Origin: an archaeon
Lineage (GTDB): Archaea > Asgardarchaeota > Hermodarchaeia > Hermodarchaeales > Hermodarchaeaceae
Assembly (NCBI GenBank): GCA_016550405.1
Contig: JABXGX010000125.1
Span: forward strand, 1-37,335
DNA: 37,335 bases
Direction: 5' to 3'
A program made the position numbers and the translations under genes. Under the pieces are notes generated by a model that was not told the origin of the DNA, searched no databases, and worked only from the letters and a program-made list of their open reading frames with translations. Within the stretch, counting starts at the first letter, position 1. The number at the start of each line of letters is the position of its first letter. Shown here one piece after another: positions 1-8,771 of the stretch.

Positions 1-1415
1 ACATCTTCTATGAGCAGTTTTGGTCCACCCAGACCTGTAGGCAATGGGTGCTGTCCACCTTTTCCGCATCCACCGAAGTAGGTTCCCCAAATCTCAAGGT
101 CACGAGTCGCTCCAACAACCCGCTGTAGGAGCTGAAGAATATTGCCTGAAAGTGCTACTTCTCGAATTGGATGTTGGATTTGGCCGTTTTCAACCCAATA
201 TCCTCGATTCGCTTTGAATAGAAAACTTCCGTCCCCTTCTACTTGTCCGCCAGCTGTTTGAATCGCATACACACCTGTGCCCAATTGCTCAAGTGCTTCT
301 TCTTCTGTCAGGCTACCTGAAGTGAAAAACGTGTTTGTCATCCGCGGGATTGGCATAAAGCCAAAGTGAATTGCTCTGCAGTTGCTAGTCAGCTCTTGTT
401 CTAATTGGTGTGCAGTTCCTCGGTTATGGAGAAAGTGCTTCAACACGCCTTTCTCAAGGATGGTTGTCATATTGGCCGGAATCCCTTGGTCATCAAAGGG
501 AAGCCACAGTCCCCCAGTTTTATCAATATCGGGAATTCCCCCATCAATTATGGTCGCGTGTTTAGTACCAAGGGTATTTCCAATTTTTCCAGCGAGAGGA
601 GACACGCCTATCGTCACAAAATCCGCTTCACTCAGATGGCCAAAACTCTCATGCGCTAATACACCAGCTAAGGCATTATCTATTAGAGTGGGAAATTTCC
701 CAGCAGGACAGGCCTTTGCCTGAAGCTGTTCAGTGGCAAACTTCCCAGCAGTTTCTCCGATCTCTTCAGGTGTGGAATCCTTCTGATTATAGGCTTCAAG
801 GCCATGACTACCAGCTTTTCGTTCTGATGCGAAGACCAAGTCACCGGTACTAGTTTTCGACGTAACTCGGCAGGTCAGATCGACAACTAGAAACTCCCAA
901 TCGATATTCGATCCTTCACTATTTGTGAAGATCTTTTGTCCGTATAGCTCTCCGTAGGCTCCTGTGATGTTTTCCACTTCTTTTCCGTGTTCTGAAGCGG
1001 TTTCGACCATGCGGTTGATAAGATCCATTTTGAATTCCTGTGGTTTCGTGTCAGGATGGATCTTCACAGAGAGAGTATCTGAGGGTTTGCTTTTCACTTC
1101 TGGTCTTCGCTCAAACCCAAGTTTTAGAGAGGCTGCGGTGGATGCCGCTTTTGCCATCCGAAAAGCCCGTTTGGCCGTTTCTTCAACATCCTTTGGTTCT
1201 TCACTTGCGGTGAAGGAGTATCCCGGTGTTCCATCGAAGTAGCAGGTGATACCAATTCCTGTCCGAGATTTTGAGAGGATATCCTTCCAAGTATCGTTAC
1301 TTCGTGTTTTAATTCGTCGAAGAGTACGGAGGGTGAAATCATCAAAACGGGCTTCAACAAAATCAGCGCCTAGTTTCTCGCCGATTAGGACTGCTGCGTG
1401 AAGTTTATCTAGCAT
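1..1415 (-). CDS. tldD: TldD/PmbA-family zinc metalloprotease, C-terminus cut by window edge
   Basis: The reading frame is open from ATG at 1415 to the window edge, giving 471 residues, close to the usual TldD length, so only a few C-terminal residues are missing. The diagnostic HExxxH zinc motif is present as HESFGH at residues 255-260. The start context (LDKLHAAVLIGEKLGADFVEAR) and the glycine-rich C-terminal part are typical of the family. TldD normally pairs with TldE/PmbA to form a protease that trims small peptides or unfolded proteins in the cytoplasm; a partner gene would have to lie beyond base 1 and is not visible. The gene is divergent from the LLM oxidoreductase and shares its promoter region. 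The family call is secure; the natural substrate is unknown. Confidence 0.93.
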   Translation of the reverse strand, partial: MLDKLHAAVLIGEKLGADFVEARFDDFTLRTLRRIKTRSNDTWKDILSKSRTGIGITCYFDGTPGYSFTASEEPKDVEETAKRAFRMAKAASTAASLKLGFERRPEVKSKPSDTLSVKIHPDTKPQEFKMDLINRMVETASEHGKEVENITGAYGELYGQKIFTNSEGSNIDWEFLVVDLTCRVTSKTSTGDLVFASERKAGSHGLEAYNQKDSTPEEIGETAGKFATEQLQAKACPAGKFPTLIDNALAGVLAHESFGHLSEADFVTIGVSPLAGKIGNTLGTKHATIIDGGIPDIDKTGGLWLPFDDQGIPANMTTILEKGVLKHFLHNRGTAHQLEQELTSNCRAIHFGFMPIPRMTNTFFTSGSLTEEEALEQLGTGVYAIQTAGGQVEGDGSFLFKANRGYWVENGQIQHPIREVALSGNILQLLQRVVGATRDLEIWGTYFGGCGKGGQHPLPTGLGGPKLLIED

Positions 1416-1459
1416 GCATGAGCCACTCCTACCATTGGGTCTAGCTCAGGGCTAGCAGA

Positions 1460-1474
1460 TTTATAGTATATAAG
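1460..1474. promoter_or_regulatory. TATA-rich element between divergent tldD and LLM genes
   Basis: The AT-rich run TTTATAGTATATAAG lies 45 nt upstream of the tldD start and about 60 nt upstream of the LLM gene. It reads as a TATA box in both directions, so it may serve both genes. This is a motif match only. Confidence 0.5.
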
Positions 1475-1533
1475 CCGACCTCACCAACCGTGTTTACTAT
1501 CTTCAGTGAATTGAATGCTTTGGTGAGCTAAGA

Positions 1534-2475
1534 ATGGAATTTGGTGTGCAAATCGAGCCACAGTTCGGTTACACCTTTGATGACGTTTCCTCAATAACTG
1601 AGGTTGCCTTACAAAACGGATTTGGCACGATTTGGTTTTCGGATCATTTCATGTTGGATCAAGAGTCCACTGATCGTGTACTCTTGGATCCATGGTTACT
1701 TATGACTGCCCTAACACAACAGAACCTCAAAGTTCGTGTTGGAAGTATGGTCTTTTGTCAGAGTTACCGGAACCCAGCCTTAACCGCTAAGATGGCAGCA
1801 TCATTAGATGTCTTATCCAAAGGGCGATTAGACTTTGGTCTTGGCGCGGGATGGAAAGAAATTGAATACAAGGCCTATGGATACCCATTTCCAGCACCTA
1901 AAATTCGGATTCAGCAACTGAACGAAGCTATCCAAATCATTCGAGGCATTTGGACAAAAGAGCGCTTCACATTCAAAGGGGCCCATTATAAAGTTGAGGA
2001 GGTTATCGCCTTCCCCAAACCGGTCCAAAAACCCATGCGGATTTGGGTTGGTGCCCAAAATGGTAAGGAATTGATGCTCCGTGCCACTGCAAAATATGGA
2101 GACGGTATTAACGTGGCGTGGATGAGCACGCCTTCTGAATTAAAGGCACGATTTGAACGCCTTGCTCAATTATGCAAAAGATATGATCGTGATCCATCAG
2201 TAATCAAGAAATCGTTAGGCCTGTGGACTAGGCTATTTGATTCCACTGAGGACATGGAGGCTGCCATACTCGAAAACGCCAAATCCCGCAATATGTCACC
2301 TAGCGAATACCGAGAACGAATTAACAAATCCTTATGGGGTACAGCGGATTCAGTTGTAAGACGATTGCACCAATTTGAAGAGATTGGGGTGGAACACATG
2401 ATTTTTATGTTCCCCCATAAAGAGGAGCTCGCTCAAATCAAGAGCTTCGGTAAATCTGTAATCGCGAAATTCTAA
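1534..2475 (+). CDS. LLM-class flavin/F420-dependent oxidoreductase
   Basis: A 313-residue luciferase-like TIM-barrel protein. The N-terminal MEFGVQIEPQFGYTFDDV, the following GFGTIWFSDHFMLD segment and the internal GRLDFGLGAGWKEIEY segment are typical of the bacterial-luciferase/F420-dependent reductase family. The central RIQQLNEAIQIIRGIWT and PKPVQKPMRIWVGAQ blocks match the same family. Members transfer hydride between F420H2 or FMNH2 and organic substrates in the cytosol. Length is normal and no residue is obviously missing. It stands alone, divergent from tldD and 118 nt ahead of the ABC cassette. In an archaeon F420 is the likelier cofactor, but that is inference, and the substrate cannot be read from the sequence. 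Confidence 0.88.
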   Translation: MEFGVQIEPQFGYTFDDVSSITEVALQNGFGTIWFSDHFMLDQESTDRVLLDPWLLMTALTQQNLKVRVGSMVFCQSYRNPALTAKMAASLDVLSKGRLDFGLGAGWKEIEYKAYGYPFPAPKIRIQQLNEAIQIIRGIWTKERFTFKGAHYKVEEVIAFPKPVQKPMRIWVGAQNGKELMLRATAKYGDGINVAWMSTPSELKARFERLAQLCKRYDRDPSVIKKSLGLWTRLFDSTEDMEAAILENAKSRNMSPSEYRERINKSLWGTADSVVRRLHQFEEIGVEHMIFMFPHKEELAQIKSFGKSVIAKF

Positions 2476-2593
2476 ACCATGTTTGAACCAAAAACTTCTA
2501 AAGTACAATTTTGCACATGCCACTAACTTAAAGCTGAGAACAGTAATGCTGGCTCAGCTGGACCAACCTGATCCCGCAATAGTGACATCATAG

Positions 2594-3334
2594 GTGCCTA
2601 GATTGTCATCAAACCGTATTGTCATTGAATGTAGCCAGGTTATCAAAAATTATGATGATGGGGCTATCAAAGTTGAAGTTTTAAAGGGTTTAGATTTCAA
2701 AGTTCGGCAGGGCGAATTTGTTGCAATTGTGGGTGCGAGTGGAAGCGGTAAAACTACGTTAATCAATCTCCTAGCGCTTTTAGATAAGCCCACTCAAGGC
2801 GAGATTATTATTGATGGTGAAACGCTTAATGGGTTAGGCGATAAAGAACTCTCCTTAATGCGGCGACACAAGATAGGAATCGTCTTCCAGGGCTTTTATC
2901 TGTTAGACATTATGAATGGCCGGGAAAACGTCGAAGTTCCTATGATTTTTGCTGATATATCCAAAGCAGAACGTGTTCAGCGAGCGCTAGATTTGTTAGA
3001 TGTTGTTGGGATGCGGGATTCTGCTGAACAATACCCCAACGAAATGTCCGGTGGACAGATGCAACGAATAGCAGTAGCACGTGCTTTAGCAAATGAACCT
3101 GTCATCCTCCTTGCGGATGAGCCTACAGGAAATCTCGATACTGCCACGGGAGTAGAAATTATCAAGCTCTTCAAAGAACTGGCCCACGATCAACGGAAAG
3201 CCATGATCGTTGCCACGCATGACCCTGAAGTTGCTAGTGCCGCAGATCGAATTCTTGTCCTCCAATATGGAAAGCTTCACACTGACACTTCGATGTACGG
3301 AAAGGAAGCGGAGGTTAAGGAGGCCAAGTCATGA
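2594..3334 (+). CDS. ABC exporter ATPase, LolD/MacB type
   Basis: A 246-residue nucleotide-binding subunit. Visible motifs are Walker A GASGSGKTT (residues 47-55), a Q-loop near residue 99, signature MSGGQ (151-155), Walker B with ILLADEPTG (171-179) and H-loop His209. The ILLADEPTGNLD block and the FVAIVGASGSGKTTL context are typical of the LolD/MacB/FtsE branch that powers FtsX-type permeases. The start is GTG at 2594; a TTG at 2603 is an alternative. Its stop overlaps the start of the permease in an ATGA (3331-3334), so the two are translationally coupled. It probably energises that permease at the inner face of the membrane. Substrate unknown. Confidence 0.93.
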   Translation: MPRLSSNRIVIECSQVIKNYDDGAIKVEVLKGLDFKVRQGEFVAIVGASGSGKTTLINLLALLDKPTQGEIIIDGETLNGLGDKELSLMRRHKIGIVFQGFYLLDIMNGRENVEVPMIFADISKAERVQRALDLLDVVGMRDSAEQYPNEMSGGQMQRIAVARALANEPVILLADEPTGNLDTATGVEIIKLFKELAHDQRKAMIVATHDPEVASAADRILVLQYGKLHTDTSMYGKEAEVKEAKS

Positions 3335-6243
3335 GTGGAGCCGCGGAGACCGCAGCTGGTTCACTCAATACCACTGGTAGCCGAAGTTACATTGCTAGCT
3401 ATGTCGGGAACAGTATTCGAAAACACAAAGCCCGTTCACTGAGCTTATTACTCGGCATCGTTATCGGAGTCTGCCTTGTTTCCTCAGTCTTTGTCTGGAC
3501 TGATACAGGCACTCGTGTGGCCATTAATGATTATTTCGACGATAACATCTTCCAATACAACATCGTCCAACGGTTTGAATATCCTGTTGATACCCATATG
3601 ATTTTCTCTGTTCAGAATTGGTTCATGTCGCAATCCGTATATGAGGCCTCCTTTGTCGTATATCAATCAATAGGCATCCTCAACGGCACCACCAAAGCCG
3701 CTAGTGACCCTTATTTACCTTATCCGTATGAGAATAATATCAAAGATTTCCAGACATTCTTTGTCGACTCTTCATTTCTGACCAGAGTGCAATCAAAGTT
3801 TGATTATAATGGCACATTTTCAGTAGAAACTGGACAATGCTTGGTCAGCGCTCGTGTAGTGAGAGATGCTGAAGAAATATTGAATATGACCATTCAAGAA
3901 GGCAGTTACATTAACGTCGCAGTGGCCTCAATGTACGATGACCCGACAACGATTGGGGACATCGCCCAATTCAATATAACTAACATTCGCGTGGCTGGTA
4001 TCTATAATCTCCGCCCTGAAGATACTGTTCTGTATGGTACCTTTTCTGGCTCTGGTCGAACAAATTACCCTGGTTCAGGATTGGAGACTGTTTTCGGATG
4101 GAATGATGGGATTATCTTTCATTACGAACAATTGGATTCAGGGCAACGGGATGTTCTTACTACAAATGCCCTCTTTCCTAGGTTGCTCGTCCGATTTGAT
4201 CCTGCTGAGGTTTTAGCGTTTGGAATCGACCGAGTGCCTCAAATTCTCCGAAATGTTAAACTACAAGCTGAAGCTGCCTTCCAAGGCGATATCATTGTGG
4301 GGGGAGAACGTCAACTTCTATATCTTGAACAATACATTGCAGCCTATCGTTCTCGTCAAACAATGGCCGTTCTAGTAGCACCGGTTATCATTCTTTCCAT
4401 CTTTCTCACAACCTTTGCCACCAATATCTTCCTAAGCGGTCGCCGTTCAGAGGTTGCTATCCTGCGCGCCCGAGGAGCAAGTTTCCGCCAACTCTACGCG
4501 GCATTCATCCTCGAATTCATTGTGATTTCCATCGTGGCCTTGGTTTTTGGTATATTTTTGAGTTTATTTGTGGGCTCGCTCATTCCTGCTTCCACAGGGT
4601 TTCTGATATTTGATATGAACGTCTTCTTTGAGTTCTTCGCCGTGGTACGCCTTGAACCTCTCACTTGGTTTATCGCCCTATTATCCTGTATTATACCCCC
4701 TCTCGTCTTTACGCTCATCTATGTTCGCTCCTTCTTACGAACGGAAATCTATCAGGCTATGGTCGGTATCAACCCTCCAGGAGAATCAGATCTCCTAGCA
4801 ATCTCATTCTACTTTGTTATCTGTCTCATTCTCCTTATTGCATTTATTTACGCTGTCCTCTTCTTCCCTGCAACCCCAATGGTAGCCATTCTGCAATTCA
4901 TCTACGCCGTTGTTATTTGGACTCTCTTAAGTGATGCAGGGTCTCGGATTGTGCGTCGAGGCGTTGCAGGGCTTACCCGTGGGTTCCGGGGAATCTTTGG
5001 GGAGAAGGCGTTCATCTTTGAGAAGAGTATGCGCACTCGTCGGGAACGTATCGTACCCCTCCTTCTCATCTTAACCCTCACGTTCTCCGTAACAGTATTT
5101 GCAGTTGTAGAGGCATATACTGTGCAAGGTAATGCTACTCGGCAAATCGAATACTTCATTGGAGCAGATGTCCGCGTAGAAAGCAATTGGGTACCAACCA
5201 GCCGGGTTCAAGATATTCTCCAAGTTTCCGGCGTCGAAGCTGCCACCCCGCTTGTTCGTACATGGGGACTTGTCGGCACAATCTCCTTTGCCATCTACGG
5301 AATAGACACCGACGCTTATGGTGAGATCGGATATTGGGATCCAAGTAGTTTTGTTGGAGAAGATCCTGTAACCGTGCTCAACAGACTTCAGGAGACACCA
5401 AATGGTGTCATCCTCCCACGCACCATTGCTGAACGACTAGGTCGCTGGGTTGGAAGAGAGTTGGGTATCCTCGTTTATGACCAAGGCGGTGGTGGCGTAG
5501 TCCAAGATGCCCTCTTTACCATTGTTGGCATTGGACAAAGTGCTCCAGGATTAGGATATTTTGATCCTGAAGATCCAATACGCCCCCCAGATACCACTAA
5601 TGGTTTTCAATTCCAAGCTGCTCAACCCTATGCCTTTGTGAACCTCAGCTATCTCACAAGTCTAAACATGACGAACACACAGCTAATCCTAACATTAACT
5701 AATGGTGATTCGCATATTGATGATGTCGAATCTGGTATTCGTGGACTAGGATTCCCAACGGGAGTTTACTCGCCAGCAAGCTTCTCCCTTGAAGAAGCAT
5801 ATCCCGATGGGTACCTATTCAACCGGGGAGTAGTCAGCATTCTCTCAATTGGGTTCCTTGCTTGTCTAATCATTAGCATCATCGCCCTCACCCTCTTCGT
5901 CGGTGTTATTGTCTCTGAACGCCAAACCGAATATGCTATCATGCGCGCTGTTGGTAGCACACGGCGACAAATCATCTCGATTGTCTTTGGGGAATTCATA
6001 GGACTGATTCTCACATCATTTCTAGTAGCCTTGGCTCTGGGCTTTGTATTCTCTTGGCTCCTCATGAACGTACTTCTCAGCCTCTTCCCATTCCCCTTTG
6101 TGGTGCCCTTTACTCTCGCGATTCCACTCCTTGTCCTCATAATTGTGCTTGGAATAGTGATAGTCGGAATGAGTATAGGAACCTACATTCCTGCTCGCCG
6201 TGCAGGTCGAATCAACGTTGGGCGGGTTCTCCGTAACCTGTAA
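3331..6243 (+). CDS. Large double FtsX-domain ABC permease
   Basis: A 970-residue membrane protein that fuses two MacB/LolC-like units. Order by eye: TM1 about 37-57, an extracytoplasmic domain about 60-340, three FtsX-type helices (about 345-370, 389-418, 441-465), two linker helices (about 487-535), a TM at about 572-594, a second extracytoplasmic domain about 600-820, and three final FtsX helices (about 830-950). Both halves keep the cytoplasmic coupling-helix signature: SEVAILRARGASFRQL in the first and TEYAIMRAVGSTRRQI in the second. One chain could therefore do the work of a LolC/LolE pair. It is coupled by ATGA to the upstream ATPase and followed after 18 nt by a second ATPase. Substrate unknown; lipoprotein, lipid or peptide handling is only analogy. 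A paralogue lies at 9893-12880. Confidence 0.92.
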   Translation: MSGAAETAAGSLNTTGSRSYIASYVGNSIRKHKARSLSLLLGIVIGVCLVSSVFVWTDTGTRVAINDYFDDNIFQYNIVQRFEYPVDTHMIFSVQNWFMSQSVYEASFVVYQSIGILNGTTKAASDPYLPYPYENNIKDFQTFFVDSSFLTRVQSKFDYNGTFSVETGQCLVSARVVRDAEEILNMTIQEGSYINVAVASMYDDPTTIGDIAQFNITNIRVAGIYNLRPEDTVLYGTFSGSGRTNYPGSGLETVFGWNDGIIFHYEQLDSGQRDVLTTNALFPRLLVRFDPAEVLAFGIDRVPQILRNVKLQAEAAFQGDIIVGGERQLLYLEQYIAAYRSRQTMAVLVAPVIILSIFLTTFATNIFLSGRRSEVAILRARGASFRQLYAAFILEFIVISIVALVFGIFLSLFVGSLIPASTGFLIFDMNVFFEFFAVVRLEPLTWFIALLSCIIPPLVFTLIYVRSFLRTEIYQAMVGINPPGESDLLAISFYFVICLILLIAFIYAVLFFPATPMVAILQFIYAVVIWTLLSDAGSRIVRRGVAGLTRGFRGIFGEKAFIFEKSMRTRRERIVPLLLILTLTFSVTVFAVVEAYTVQGNATRQIEYFIGADVRVESNWVPTSRVQDILQVSGVEAATPLVRTWGLVGTISFAIYGIDTDAYGEIGYWDPSSFVGEDPVTVLNRLQETPNGVILPRTIAERLGRWVGRELGILVYDQGGGGVVQDALFTIVGIGQSAPGLGYFDPEDPIRPPDTTNGFQFQAAQPYAFVNLSYLTSLNMTNTQLILTLTNGDSHIDDVESGIRGLGFPTGVYSPASFSLEEAYPDGYLFNRGVVSILSIGFLACLIISIIALTLFVGVIVSERQTEYAIMRAVGSTRRQIISIVFGEFIGLILTSFLVALALGFVFSWLLMNVLLSLFPFPFVVPFTLAIPLLVLIIVLGIVIVGMSIGTYIPARRAGRINVGRVLRNL

Positions 6244-6261
6244 TTAAAAGAGTTGTTAACC

Positions 6262-7278
6262 ATGGATCAAATACCTGAACTATCAACCGGTCTCGTCAAA
6301 GAGGAAGAATTTGCAGAAGTCCCCGAAGATCTGGTCCTTATGGCCAATGATGTCTACAAAATCTACCAAACTGGAGAAATCGAAACGGTCGCTCTCCGTG
6401 GAGTATCTATGCAAATCTTCCAAGGCGAAATCGTCGCTGTCGTTGGTCCCTCGGGTAGCGGAAAAACCACGTTCGTCAATATCCTCGGCGGAACCCTTCG
6501 TCCCAGCGCCGGGCAAGTCTATTGGTCTAATATCAAACAAGATATCTCAAAACTAGACGATCGAACCATAACTGCTGCCCGACGAGGATTCATTGGGTTT
6601 GTTTTCCAAGTTGACAACCTATTACACCACATGACTGCTCGACAAAATGTCGAACTCAGTGCAAGAATCGCTGGGTTTCCCAAATCCTGGCGACAACAAC
6701 GATCAGCAGAACTCCTTGAAGCTGTCGGGCTTGGTAATCGTATGGACCATATACCAGGCAAACTCTCAGGGGGCGAACGCCAACGAGTTGCCATCGCCTC
6801 CGCACTGATGAACAATCCCTCCCTAGTACTTGCAGATGAGCCAACTGGTGACCTTGACCTCATTAACGCTGAAGAAATCTTAGACCTCTTCAAGGACCTA
6901 AACGAACAATTCGGCACAGCCTTTCTCATTGTAACACACAGTCAGCTCATCGCTTCTAAAGCCCGCCGAACACTCGAACTAAGAGATGGCATCATCAGCG
7001 GTACTCACGATGCTGGTGTCCACCTCAAGCAATTGGAACGGACCCGGGTTCTTGAGTTAGACAACCAGGATCGCCTCCCCTTGCCTGAGAATATTCTACG
7101 TGAGTTAGGTCATCCGCGGCGATTCCAAATCGAGGTTGAAGACAGCAAAATCATTCTCACTCCCTCTGCAATTGAGGACGCTGTTGCAGTTCAGGTCCGT
7201 CTTGTCACCTGCCGCATCTGCGGCAAACTGGTGGCCTCCAACCGAGTCACCTGTCCCAACTGTGGTACAGCCCTCTAA
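6262..7278 (+). CDS. ABC exporter ATPase with AbrB-like segment and C-terminal zinc ribbon
   Basis: Residues 1-245 are a complete LolD/MacB-type ATPase: Walker A GPSGSGKT (62-69), signature LSGGE (168-172), Walker B LVLADEPTGD (188-197), H-loop His226. Family members of this type usually end about here, but this protein runs on to 338 residues. Residues about 262-302 (from RVLELDNQDRLPLPENILRE to IILTP) resemble an AbrB/SpoVT swapped-hairpin domain. Residues 317-334 form a zinc ribbon, CxxC-x10-CxxC, with cysteines at 317, 320, 331 and 334. ATG 6262 is preferred to the in-frame TTG 6253. It is the last gene of the exporter cassette, 18 nt after the double permease, and may drive one half of it while the tail senses or binds something. 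The ATPase call is secure; the AbrB-like call is by pattern only. Confidence 0.9.
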   Translation: MDQIPELSTGLVKEEEFAEVPEDLVLMANDVYKIYQTGEIETVALRGVSMQIFQGEIVAVVGPSGSGKTTFVNILGGTLRPSAGQVYWSNIKQDISKLDDRTITAARRGFIGFVFQVDNLLHHMTARQNVELSARIAGFPKSWRQQRSAELLEAVGLGNRMDHIPGKLSGGERQRVAIASALMNNPSLVLADEPTGDLDLINAEEILDLFKDLNEQFGTAFLIVTHSQLIASKARRTLELRDGIISGTHDAGVHLKQLERTRVLELDNQDRLPLPENILRELGHPRRFQIEVEDSKIILTPSAIEDAVAVQVRLVTCRICGKLVASNRVTCPNCGTAL

Positions 7279-7348
7279 AATTCCGACCTATTCTCTATTT
7301 ATCTCCAAATAAGAGGTACAAAGGATTTTACTCCTGTTACACAAGAGA

Positions 7349-7655
7349 ATGCGTATGAAAGAAAAAATCGGAGCCTGGCTTGCTCTCTCGCGCCTTCCGT
7401 TTCACCTTGTAGGTGTATTGCCATTCATCATGGGCTCCGTTGTAGCTTAGAAAGTTCTTACCCTCTCTCGCTGGGATATCCTATTTTGGGGAATCTTAAG
7501 TGTAATCCTTATCATGCTAGCCACCTATTATGCTGGTGAATACTAGGATTTTGAAGAAGACCCATTATCAGCAGAAAAGGGACCACAATGAAAGGCATTC
7601 GAGCCCTCCATAACGCAGGGATTCTTCTCCACGTTAACATTACTGCCATAAGTAA
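7349..7655 (+). pseudogene. Remnant of a UbiA-family (MenA-like) prenyltransferase
   Basis: Reading from ATG 7349, the sequence keeps a clear UbiA/MenA-like N-terminus (LSRLPFHLVGVLPFIMGSVV) followed by LATYYAGEY and DFEED, the Asp-rich prenyl-diphosphate site. The frame has TAG at 7448-7450, TAG at 7544-7546 and TGA at 7589-7591. The residual similarity near 7590-7640 (KGIRALHNAGIL) is in another frame, so there is also a frameshift. Only about 100 of roughly 290 expected codons remain, and the rest is gone before the oppositely oriented gene that ends at 7662. The enzyme would have attached a polyprenyl chain to an aromatic or quinone precursor in the membrane. TAG is the normal stop of argS and the FBP aldolase/phosphatase here, which argues against recoding. 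Confidence 0.75.
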
Positions 7656-7661
7656 GTTAGA

Positions 7662-7964
7662 TTATGGATTCTCCCGCTCAACTAGAGGTTCTTCACGACG
7701 AATTTCGAAAACTACGATATTGTGAGGATCCGGACAAGCGACATATCCTCGGTCTGCCTCTGGTTCCCATGGGATTGTTCCATCAAATTCCAAGATTGTA
7801 ATGAAAGGAAACATCGCATTATAGGCCCAGCGGCACACCTTCTCTTTCTCTTCTGGTTTTGAAAGGTCAAATTCATCGCCGACTTTATACAAGCGGCAGG
7901 GCATTTTTCCTTTTTCAGCACGCATTTCATGAACACGTGCAATTATTCGATATACCTTTGACAT
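7662..7964 (-). CDS. TIGR04076-family small protein
   Basis: A 100-residue protein resembling the TIGR04076 family of small proteins of unknown function. The family features seen are the cysteine before a KVGDEFD segment, the AYNAMFPFITILEFDGTIPW block, and the near-C-terminal ACPDPHNIVVFEI block. ATG 7964 is chosen; a GTG lies four codons upstream at 7976. A good TATA-like element at 8014-8028 would place transcription start about 25-30 nt ahead of this ATG. It lies downstream of, and in the same direction as, the ABC-2 transporter pair but has its own promoter-like element. Three conserved cysteines could bind metal, but the function is unknown. Confidence 0.75.
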   Translation of the reverse strand: MSKVYRIIARVHEMRAEKGKMPCRLYKVGDEFDLSKPEEKEKVCRWAYNAMFPFITILEFDGTIPWEPEADRGYVACPDPHNIVVFEIRREEPLVERENP

Positions 7965-8013
7965 CGAGAAACACACTCGGTATCCGATTCATGCAAGATT
8001 TGTGCCCTTTAAT

Positions 8014-8028
8014 GTTATTTTATATTAA
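8014..8028 (-). promoter_or_regulatory. TATA box for the TIGR04076-like gene
   Basis: The minus-strand sequence TTAATATAAAATAAC sits about 50 nt upstream of ATG 7964. It lies just after the stop-codon end of the ABC-2 permease gene, which suggests the small gene is transcribed separately. Confidence 0.5.
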
Positions 8029-8035
8029 CCGCTCG

Positions 8036-8770
8036 TTACCCCGTTCGTGTCATCAAGTCATCTCGATTGAATAATCGTACTGCCACACGAAACAGAATGA
8101 AATCAACAACAACGAGGATTGTTACCCCTGCAACAAAAATTATTACGCTTAGTCCTGCGAAGAATCCTGAATACGCAAAGGCCATGGCAGGAAGAATCAG
8201 AACACCTCCAGTTTGATATGCTTCGTACACTGTATTCGCCCGTCCAGAAATAATTACCATCATGCCAACAGCAAGTATAGAAAAGAGAACGGGAAGTATT
8301 AACGCCTGCATTAACGATAAGGGATCAGGCCACACCCATAAAAGAGAAGGTGCTACAAACAAAACTACCCCATTTACCATGAATACGGCTAGGGCTAGGT
8401 TTCCGTAAGCCACAAGTAAACCAGGGATTAGTGCTGTGAGAAACTTCCCAAGCAATAGTTCCCCATCAGACAATGGTGTAGCCAGCAATGGAACAAGGGT
8501 GTGTCGCTCCTTTTCTCCGACAATGGAATCAGCCGCAATTAGAATTGGAAGCATAATGGGTAAAAGCGTAATAACAATTCCCATGATGCTGTTCATCATC
8601 ATAGAATAAAAGTAGACATCATGGGATCCAAATGAAAGAATCAACCAGGTCATTAATCCCCCAAACGCGACGGACATGATTACGACCATAATGGGAATCA
8701 TTCGAACTTGACGGCTCTTAAAGACCATTCGAATTTCTGTACGCGCCATGAACCATGCTTTCTTCCACAT
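8036..8770 (-). CDS. ABC-2 type transporter permease
   Basis: A 244-residue membrane protein with about six hydrophobic helices: near the start (IPIMVVIMSVAFGGLMTW), two in the SMMMNSIMGIVITLLPIML region, one around LIPGLLVAYGNLALAVF, one around LILPVLFSILAVGMMVIISG, and the last around SVIIFVAGVTILVVVDFIL. The VGEKERHTLVPLLATPLS segment after the second helix region is a hallmark of ABC-2/NatB-like permeases. The start ATG 8770 is fixed by a GGAGGG Shine-Dalgarno at 8778-8783; an upstream TTG at 8785 would overlap that site. The ATPase gene ends at 8772, one base upstream, so the pair is an operon. The export substrate is unknown. Confidence 0.88.
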   Translation of the reverse strand: MWKKAWFMARTEIRMVFKSRQVRMIPIMVVIMSVAFGGLMTWLILSFGSHDVYFYSMMMNSIMGIVITLLPIMLPILIAADSIVGEKERHTLVPLLATPLSDGELLLGKFLTALIPGLLVAYGNLALAVFMVNGVVLFVAPSLLWVWPDPLSLMQALILPVLFSILAVGMMVIISGRANTVYEAYQTGGVLILPAMAFAYSGFFAGLSVIIFVAGVTILVVVDFILFRVAVRLFNRDDLMTRTG

Positions 8771-8771
8771 A

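Noticed and set aside
7448..7591. TAG as a recoded (pyrrolysine-like) codon in the UbiA remnant
   Set aside because: A TGA and a frameshift follow, most of the gene is missing, and TAG ends argS and the FBP aldolase/phosphatase normally.
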